This document shows positions 13,225 through 18,315 of a stretch of 18,315 bases of DNA, piece after piece. The stretch spans positions 1-18,315 of the forward strand of contig CAZWFW010000018.1 of the NCBI GenBank assembly GCA_964633445.1, read 5' to 3'. The notes below the pieces were generated by a model, which was not told the DNA's origin, made no database searches, and worked only from the letters and a program-made list of their open reading frames with translations. A program made the position numbers and the translations under genes. Position 1 is the first letter of the stretch. Every line of letters begins with the position of its first letter. Source of the DNA: CAZWFW01 sp964633445 (lineage in GTDB: Archaea; Undinarchaeota; CAZWFW01).

Positions 13225-13860
13225 ATGAAGATTCTTCGAAGATATTTACAATTGATTAATGAAATAGAGCTAGCACTTGGTGGTTTAGGGTTAGATGATT
13301 TACAAATCTTCTCTAAATTGCTGGCTAAGTATTGCAAAAAAGTGGATAGTGATGCGCTTAAAAACTTTTTATCTTCTCTAGCAACATTTGCTGAGGACTT
13401 TGGCTATGATTTCAAATCGATAATTAGAAAGATATTGGATGTGAGAAGTGTCGTAGAAGGTTATCTAAATGGCAGGTGTTCTCTCGAAAAGCTTAAAAAT
13501 ACGCTTGCTTGCAATATTTTGGGAGAGTATTCAACAGTTTCTGAGCAGATACTCTCAGAGCTTAGGGAATATGAACTATATCTGAAAGTTCTTAAAATAG
13601 CCGAACGAAGTAGAGCTGAGTATTTGGTGGATTTGCCAGATTTTATAGAATTCTTGGAACTCGAGGAAGGTAAAGTTATTAGCGAAAATGAAAAACGAGA
13701 AATAGCAAAGTTGAAAGAAAAATTGACAAAGCTAGGTGTTAGAGATGGTTACCATTGCATTTCCAAATATTTAGATTTAGCAGAGAAGTTTAAGGAGGAG
13801 TACAGAAAAAGAGCGGAGGAACTTATTAAGATTGAAAGGAAGGTAACATCCTTACAATGA
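13225..13860 (+). CDS. Unknown helical protein upstream of rtcA
   Basis: A 211-residue protein I do not recognise. It is almost entirely helix-forming, rich in Leu, Glu and Lys, with no signal peptide or membrane segment, so it is likely cytosolic. Residues 150-211 are strongly charged with a heptad-like pattern, suggesting a coiled coil. Two cysteines (Cys90 and Cys95) flank a short break near the middle. Its stop overlaps the rtcA ATG by four bases (13857-13860), indicating translational coupling. A role with RtcA in RNA end repair, perhaps as an accessory or scaffold, is only an inference from that overlap. Confidence 0.65.
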   Translation: MKILRRYLQLINEIELALGGLGLDDLQIFSKLLAKYCKKVDSDALKNFLSSLATFAEDFGYDFKSIIRKILDVRSVVEGYLNGRCSLEKLKNTLACNILGEYSTVSEQILSELREYELYLKVLKIAERSRAEYLVDLPDFIEFLELEEGKVISENEKREIAKLKEKLTKLGVRDGYHCISKYLDLAEKFKEEYRKRAEELIKIERKVTSLQ

Positions 13861-14870
13861 TTGAAATAGACGGTTCATTGCTAGAAGGAGGTGGTTCTAT
13901 TGTAAGATTTTCGGTTGCGCTCTCGGCATTGACAGGAGAACCTGTCAGAATATTCAATATTCGCGCGAAGAGAAAAAATCCTGGTTTACAGGCTCAGCAT
14001 TTAGCAGCCGTGAAGGCTGTAGCTAAGCTGTGTAACGCTAAGGTATATGGTTTGGAGATAGGATCTAGAGAGTTAAAATTTTACCCAGATAAGCTAAAGG
14101 GGGGCAAGATAGATGTAAAAATAAGCACAGCCGGTTCAACCATGCTTGTTCTTCAAGCACTATTGCTTCCTGCTATTTTTTGTAGAAATAATGTTGAAGT
14201 AACAATTAGAGGAGGGGGAACCTTTAATGAATGGGCCCCAACATACCATTACTTTAAGCATGTAGCTCTCTCAGCGTTGAAGTTTTTTGGCGTGGATGCT
14301 GAAGTCTTTGCGGAGAGGCATGGTTTCTACCCAAGAGGGGGTGCTGTTGTTAAAGCCTTTATAAAGCCCTGTAGCGAACTAACGCAGATAAATTTAACGG
14401 AGAGAGGAAAATTGTTGGAAGTTGGAGGTGTTTCATGTGTGGCTAACCTACCCAGACATATTGCTCAAAGACAGAGAGGTTCAGCTATTAATTTACTTTC
14501 TAAAGAGGGTTTGATTCCTACAATAAGAATAGAGGAATACTCCACGTTATCTCCAGGAACAGCTATTACAATCTGGTGTTTATATGAAAACGGTGCTTTT
14601 GGTGGAAGTTATCTGGGTAAAAAAGGTTTAAGAGCCGAGGAAGTAGGAAAAAGAGCAGCTTACGATTTGCTTGAAGATTTAAAAAGTAGGGCATGTTTTG
14701 ACAAATATCTTTCCGATCAGCTTGTGCCGTTTCTTGCTTTATCAAAATCTAAAATTTCTGTTTCAAAGCTAACGATGCACGCAAAAACTAACATTGAGAT
14801 TATTAAAAGAATTTTGGGAGTAAAAATAAAGGTGTTGGAGGACGAGGGACATGTAATTTTGTCATGTTAG
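13857..14870 (+). CDS. rtcA: RNA 3'-terminal phosphate cyclase
   Basis: A 337-residue enzyme that uses ATP to turn an RNA 3'-phosphate into a 2',3'-cyclic phosphate, through a histidine-AMP and then an RNA-adenylate intermediate. Family motifs: 'LEGGGSIVRFSVALSALTGEPVRI' (9-32), 'NIRAKRKNPGLQAQHLAAV' (34-52), 'GSTMLVLQALLLPA' (93-106), 'RGGGTFNEWAPTYHYF' (118-133) and 'RHGFYPRGGA' (154-163). The adenylated histidine is His308 in 'LTMHAKTNIEIIKRILG'. The motif-1 start is LEGGGS where GEGGGQ is usual, a small change beside the substrate pocket. Length is normal. It is co-translated with the helical protein upstream and converges on mptE. RNA ends of this kind arise in tRNA splicing, so a link to the archaeal ligase RtcB pathway is plausible. 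Confidence 0.94.
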   Translation: MIEIDGSLLEGGGSIVRFSVALSALTGEPVRIFNIRAKRKNPGLQAQHLAAVKAVAKLCNAKVYGLEIGSRELKFYPDKLKGGKIDVKISTAGSTMLVLQALLLPAIFCRNNVEVTIRGGGTFNEWAPTYHYFKHVALSALKFFGVDAEVFAERHGFYPRGGAVVKAFIKPCSELTQINLTERGKLLEVGGVSCVANLPRHIAQRQRGSAINLLSKEGLIPTIRIEEYSTLSPGTAITIWCLYENGAFGGSYLGKKGLRAEEVGKRAAYDLLEDLKSRACFDKYLSDQLVPFLALSKSKISVSKLTMHAKTNIEIIKRILGVKIKVLEDEGHVILSC

Positions 14871-14897
14871 TTTTACGAGCTAGCTAAAAATGAAAAA

Positions 14898-15596
14898 TTA
14901 TACTCTTGCAAACTTTATGCTTGCATTATAATACGCCTTGCAAAAATTAATAAGCTCAGCGGCAATTTCGAGTTTCTCTTTTTTGATAGGATCTGCTGGT
15001 ATATTGCTTCTTAGATAAGGCTTTGAATATCTACCGACTACATCTCCGAAATCCATTCCAACAAGTAACATATTTTTGATACCTAAAGCGCAGGAAATGA
15101 AAACGCTTCTATCCCCATCGGTAAATCCGCCAAAATTGTAAACTCTTGGCTTGGGATGGGTCTGTGTTGTACCAATTACATTTTGTAGTCTTGGGGTATA
15201 CTTCACGATTTTGCTGATATTATCTCCATGTGCGTGAACAAAAACAAAAGCGTCTTCACTTGCTTTGATGATGTCTTCTATTCTCCCGTCTAAGTCTGTG
15301 ACAATGATATCTGGTTGAATGTTAATCTCTAGCAAATAGCTAGTAGCCCCATCAGCAGCAACAATTAGGCTGTTTTTTCTTTTAAATATGTCTTCGCTTT
15401 CCTCTAGAGACGGCCCCGCACCGCTAACAATACAGGAGTGAGTTTTTCTACAAAGAATGCTTTTTACGTAATCCCAAGAGACGGAATTATCACACTCAAT
15501 AAGAATACTGCTCAAAATTTCTGTTGCTTTAGCATCTTTCTGAAAATTTAAATTAAACCTAGACAATCTTAAGACAATTTCTTTGTATTTCGCCAA
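14898..15596 (-). CDS. mptE: 6-hydroxymethylpterin diphosphokinase MptE
   Basis: A 232-residue archaeal enzyme (DUF115 family) that diphosphorylates 6-hydroxymethyl-7,8-dihydropterin using ATP, on the way to methanopterin or folate-type cofactors. Motifs: 'VSGAGPSLEE' (57-66), 'AADGATSYLL' (80-89), 'TDLDG' (100-104), 'HAHGDN' (121-126), 'GGFTDGDRS' (156-164) and 'VGMDFG' (179-184); the aspartates are the likely magnesium ligands. The start is a TTG; no ATG or GTG exists in frame between it and the end of radA, so this or a rarer upstream codon must be used. Length agrees with the family. It is third in a minus-strand operon after the RPA-like gene and radA, 28 bases behind radA. Confidence 0.93.
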   Translation of the reverse strand: MAKYKEIVLRLSRFNLNFQKDAKATEILSSILIECDNSVSWDYVKSILCRKTHSCIVSGAGPSLEESEDIFKRKNSLIVAADGATSYLLEINIQPDIIVTDLDGRIEDIIKASEDAFVFVHAHGDNISKIVKYTPRLQNVIGTTQTHPKPRVYNFGGFTDGDRSVFISCALGIKNMLLVGMDFGDVVGRYSKPYLRSNIPADPIKKEKLEIAAELINFCKAYYNASIKFARV

Positions 15597-15624
15597 CCAA
15601 GTTTTTTTATCGATAATCCACTCA

Positions 15625-17535
15625 CTAATCCTTAATACCCTCCGAAGTTATTCTAAATACAGCTTCCCCCTCTGGCAGGTAGGGGGAGTCTATCAACCTA
15701 GCAACTCTTTTCTCGGCTTTGCTCTTTCTTAGATAAATCCTAAATGTAGCTTGATGGCCAAGCACGTGACCACCTACTGGTCTGGTCGGATCAGCGAAGA
15801 AAGTATCTGGTTTTGCTTGCACTTGGTTTGTTACGTAAACAACCAAATTGTAGGCGTTTGCTAGGTTGTGGAGAGTTTTGAGGTGCCTATTTAGTTTTTG
15901 CTGTCTCTCATAAAGCATCCCCCTACCGGGGTACTCAACTCTGAAATTTGCTGTAAGAGAATCAACAATGATGAGCTTTACATTATAATCGTCAATTATC
16001 TTCTCACACTTTTCTGCAATCAGTATCTGATCCTCAGTAGTGTACGCTCTAGCTATATAAATATTTTTCAAAACTTCCTTAGGATCTAAGCTTTCATAGC
16101 GTTTTGCCATTTGAATAATTCTTTCTGGTCTGAAAGTGTTTTCTGTATCAATGTATAATGCTGAGCTATCGAGACCCCCTTCCTTCTTAGATAACTGAAC
16201 ATTAACAGCTAATTGATGAGCTAGCTGCGTATTATGAAAAAATGTTGGAAGATTGCCACCAACGAAATTATGATACTTCGGTACAACAAAATCGTAAACA
16301 AAATCTTTGTATTCCTCTCTGCAGATCTCCACTACGATATCCCAATCGAATTTTAAGATAAGCTTAAGTAAGCGTAAACTCTCTAAATATTCATCCACAT
16401 TTTTCAAATTCTTATTTTCAAGTAACTCCAATAGTTTTTTAACGTCTGCTAGAATGTCCTCGAATTTTTTGTTATAAAGTTTTTCAATAAAATCAGTAAC
16501 CTTCTTTAATACAGTTTCTGTGCAGTTTTCTCTTACAATTCTGTTCGCAAAATCTCTGCTCAGCTTTAGCTTTTCAATTGACATTACGCTGGAGAATCCC
16601 GCTATGTATGAGGATAAGATATCTAAGTTACTATACAACACATCCTTTAGCGAATATTTTTGTGCAAATTCGCCTATCTCGTCTTTCAAAGCTAAGATAT
16701 CTTCGTTTGAAATATTTCTGTTGTATTTCTTCTCGAAATGTTCCCTTATCATGTAAAGTACCTTTTCATTTGGCATTCCCCCTTTACTTATGGCATGTAA
16801 CACTCCCAAAGCAAAAGCATCTCTTTCGTTCAGTTTTATTAAGCTAACTTTTGGACAAGCGATAAAACTACCCTCTTTTATGTCTTTAGCTGAAACCCAT
16901 CTCAGCCCACCATCCGTAAGAGTTAGAAGTTTATGAGACCTTGTAATTTTTAAGCATCTCCCCTTATAAGTTGAAATTTTTATGAGTTCCTCGGCGAACT
17001 CCTTATAAATGAAACTTGCGGGAACCTTTCTTAAGCCATCTTCAGTCAGACTCATAACTTGAACATTCTCCAATTTTACTATAAATCCGTCATCGTGCCT
17101 TTCTTCTCCAAATTTTTCTCTATACTTCTTGTAGACCTCTTCAATAGATTTTATGATTTGCTTATTATTGGAAAAGTAGATAACTGGTGTGTCCTTAGCA
17201 ACGCATTTTCCTGAGCCGAATTCTCCAAAGCTCTCCACTATTGCTTGGGTTTCCAAACCACCGCCAAGCAACTTATCAAGGTTTCTACTGCCAGTTGTTA
17301 ACCTGCCGATTTCCTTCCTCTTTTCAAGAACTTTTTCAGCAGTTTCTATTATAAACTCGACATTATTCTTTGCAACCTCTATTATCTGCTTAATTTTATT
17401 TTCGCTTAATCCTGTAACTTCCTGCAACTCGGGTACTGATGCGACAGCTATAGCCTCTATGCTAGAATATCCAGCATCCCTTAATTTTTCTGCTAATGCC
17501 TTACCGATTCCTGGCAAATCTTCTAAACTTTTCAT
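15625..17535 (-). CDS. radA: DNA recombinase RadA with intein
   Basis: RadA is the archaeal RecA/Rad51 recombinase that forms filaments on single-stranded DNA and drives strand exchange. The 636-residue precursor has helix-hairpin-helix domain 'LPGIGKALAEKLRDAGY' (7-23), then 'IGRLTTGSRNLDKLLGGGLETQAIVESFGEFGSGK' leading into the Walker A loop. The loop is split after Lys110 by a 325-residue intein (111-435) and resumes at Thr436 'TQLAHQLAVNVQL'. Walker B is 'LIIVDSL' (521-527), and 'GGHVLGHQATFRIYLRK' (588-604) is the C-terminal family motif. The spliced protein is 311 residues, slightly short for RadA. Until the intein leaves, the ATP site is broken, so splicing is essential. The ATG overlaps the stop of the RPA-like gene by four bases. 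Confidence 0.96.
   Translation of the reverse strand: MKSLEDLPGIGKALAEKLRDAGYSSIEAIAVASVPELQEVTGLSENKIKQIIEVAKNNVEFIIETAEKVLEKRKEIGRLTTGSRNLDKLLGGGLETQAIVESFGEFGSGKCVAKDTPVIYFSNNKQIIKSIEEVYKKYREKFGEERHDDGFIVKLENVQVMSLTEDGLRKVPASFIYKEFAEELIKISTYKGRCLKITRSHKLLTLTDGGLRWVSAKDIKEGSFIACPKVSLIKLNERDAFALGVLHAISKGGMPNEKVLYMIREHFEKKYNRNISNEDILALKDEIGEFAQKYSLKDVLYSNLDILSSYIAGFSSVMSIEKLKLSRDFANRIVRENCTETVLKKVTDFIEKLYNKKFEDILADVKKLLELLENKNLKNVDEYLESLRLLKLILKFDWDIVVEICREEYKDFVYDFVVPKYHNFVGGNLPTFFHNTQLAHQLAVNVQLSKKEGGLDSSALYIDTENTFRPERIIQMAKRYESLDPKEVLKNIYIARAYTTEDQILIAEKCEKIIDDYNVKLIIVDSLTANFRVEYPGRGMLYERQQKLNRHLKTLHNLANAYNLVVYVTNQVQAKPDTFFADPTRPVGGHVLGHQATFRIYLRKSKAEKRVARLIDSPYLPEGEAVFRITSEGIKD
16231..17205 (-). 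mobile_element. RadA intein with decayed homing endonuclease
   Basis: 325 codons inserted in the Walker A sequence GSGK/T. Splicing residues are intact: Cys111 at the start, Thr198-x-x-His201 in block B ('ITRSH'), 'FVVPKYHNFVGG' in block F, His434-Asn435 at the end and Thr436 as the next residue. The middle (about 236-400) is endonuclease-sized, and the two LAGLIDADG positions can be traced at 'FALGVLHAISKGG' (241-253) and 'YIAGFSSVMSIE' (310-321). Both lack the acidic metal-binding residue (Asp is replaced by Ser or another residue), so DNA cutting is very unlikely. This is the end stage of an intein life cycle: protein splicing kept, mobility lost. Confidence 0.92.
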
Positions 17536-18315
17536 TTCCCCTTACATTCTTCTAATTCCTTGATTAATATATTTATTTCTTCTTCGATTTGTGGCTCTCT
17601 AATTTCCTGTACAACAAATTCTGTGTCATCTATCACATCATTATATCTTACCTTTCCCGAAACAATTATCTCCTTTCCTAATATTTCATCTTTTCTAAGA
17701 AGTAGGAGTTCCAAGCTTGATTTTCCTTCTTTAACGTACTTGGCAACTTCTGAAGCTTTAACTCCTAATAACTTTTCTGCAGCATCTCTAAAGAATATTG
17801 CTCTAATATTGCTGGTTCCATCATCAATTACAGCGTTGATAACTAGGAGATACTCAGGATCAACTTTGCCGCAAGTGCTACAGACGTTATCGATCCTTTT
17901 TCCGCAATTCGGACAAAAACTAAAGAGTATTTCTCGTTCAAATAATTTGACGATGGTTCCTCTAATCTCCTTATTTCTTTCACCCTCTTTCAAATCTGCT
18001 ATTGCAACCCTATTTTTATTGAGAACGAGCTCCTCTACTGGCGGTAAATCAGCTTCAACCTTTTTTATTTTACCCATTTTACTCAAATGCAACTCTATAT
18101 CAAAGTAACCCTCCTTAACGTATGCGGAGCTTATTTTAACAGCATCTCCGACATTTATGTTTTTAACATGATTAACTTTATCATCCCAAAGCACAACCCT
18201 TGCAGTTCCAGTTTCGTCAGCAATTACTATACTAGCCACCTTTCCTTTGGTACCATCCTCCCTAGCAAACTCCTTAGGCTCATAGATTTTGAGAACTCTT
18301 CCTATAACGTCAACC
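17532..18315 (-). CDS. RPA-like single-stranded DNA-binding protein, partial
   Basis: This gene enters from beyond the right edge; its true start lies outside the window. The 260 visible residues contain an OB-fold with 'VIADETGTARVVLWDD' (30-45), a typical RPA strand pattern, and then a second OB-fold interrupted by a zinc finger, CPNC (134-137) and CSTC (145-148), followed by 'VINAVIDDGTSNIRAIFFRDAAEKLLG'. This arrangement resembles archaeal RPA41-type proteins that coat single-stranded DNA in replication and repair. The frame stays open upstream of the GTG at 18239, and the residues there continue the OB-fold ('VDVIGRVLKIYEP'), so that GTG is not the start. It overlaps radA by four bases: the coating protein and the recombinase are made together. 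Confidence 0.88.
   Translation of the reverse strand, partial: VDVIGRVLKIYEPKEFAREDGTKGKVASIVIADETGTARVVLWDDKVNHVKNINVGDAVKISSAYVKEGYFDIELHLSKMGKIKKVEADLPPVEELVLNKNRVAIADLKEGERNKEIRGTIVKLFEREILFSFCPNCGKRIDNVCSTCGKVDPEYLLVINAVIDDGTSNIRAIFFRDAAEKLLGVKASEVAKYVKEGKSSLELLLLRKDEILGKEIIVSGKVRYNDVIDDTEFVVQEIREPQIEEEINILIKELEECKGK

Noticed and set aside
1..18315. CRISPR array, insertion sequence or prophage
   Set aside because: No regularly spaced repeats, transposase, integrase or attachment-site duplication was found; the intein is the only mobile-type element.

Overview
The window is chromosomal DNA from an archaeon that is probably hyperthermophilic. The evidence is archaeal gene content: RadA recombinase with an intein, an RPA-type protein, archaeal CoaD, the MptE pterin kinase, CTP-type riboflavin kinase, pyruvoyl arginine decarboxylase, a TrmB-family regulator and the small subunit of aconitase-X-type phosphomevalonate dehydratase. 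Many genes also have a TATA-like box about 25 bases before the start codon (leaderless mRNAs). The DNA is AT-rich, while the tRNA stems are almost pure G-C, which fits growth at high temperature. I cannot assign a lineage with confidence.

The most striking element lies at 2280-2376 on the minus strand: a circularly permuted tRNA-Asn(GUU) gene. The 3' half (2328-2363) comes first in transcription, then a 3-base linker, then the 5' half (2288-2324). Joined at positions 37/38 of the anticodon loop, the halves give a perfect 73-nt tRNA. The precursor ends form a 7-bp helix and a textbook bulge-helix-bulge splice site. The arginine decarboxylase gene starts only 16 bases after the tRNA precursor, so the two are probably co-transcribed.

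Layout, left to right. 1-1781: a small C2H2 zinc-finger protein, a hairpin-rich non-coding stretch, tRNA-Val(UAC), and two genes directly behind it (a DUF1858-type protein and a degenerate homoserine-kinase-like protein). 1791-2376 (minus): pyruvoyl arginine decarboxylase and the permuted tRNA-Asn. 2627-6871 (minus operon): thpR, coaD, a pilin-like anchored surface protein and a cysteine-rich secreted glycoprotein. 6872-7991: a divergent control region with two palindromes, a 49-residue membrane or secreted mini-protein, and a TrmB-family regulator. 8218-10761: SppA protease (minus), an orphan cytosine-5 DNA methyltransferase (plus) and PurN (minus). 10909-12910: an HD-domain protein (minus) divergent from a phosphomevalonate dehydratase small subunit with a zinc-ribbon tail, then an MgtC-family membrane protein and riboflavin kinase. 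13225-14870: an unknown helical protein overlapping RNA 3'-phosphate cyclase. 14898-18315 (minus): RPA-like protein (cut by the window edge), RadA with an intein, and MptE.

Two themes recur. One is RNA processing: the permuted tRNA, RtcA, ThpR, and tRNAs that run straight into mRNAs. The other is compact packing, with 4-base start/stop overlaps at 4438, 13857 and 17532 and convergent stops with no gap at 10134/10135 and 12499/12500. No CRISPR array, insertion sequence or prophage was seen.
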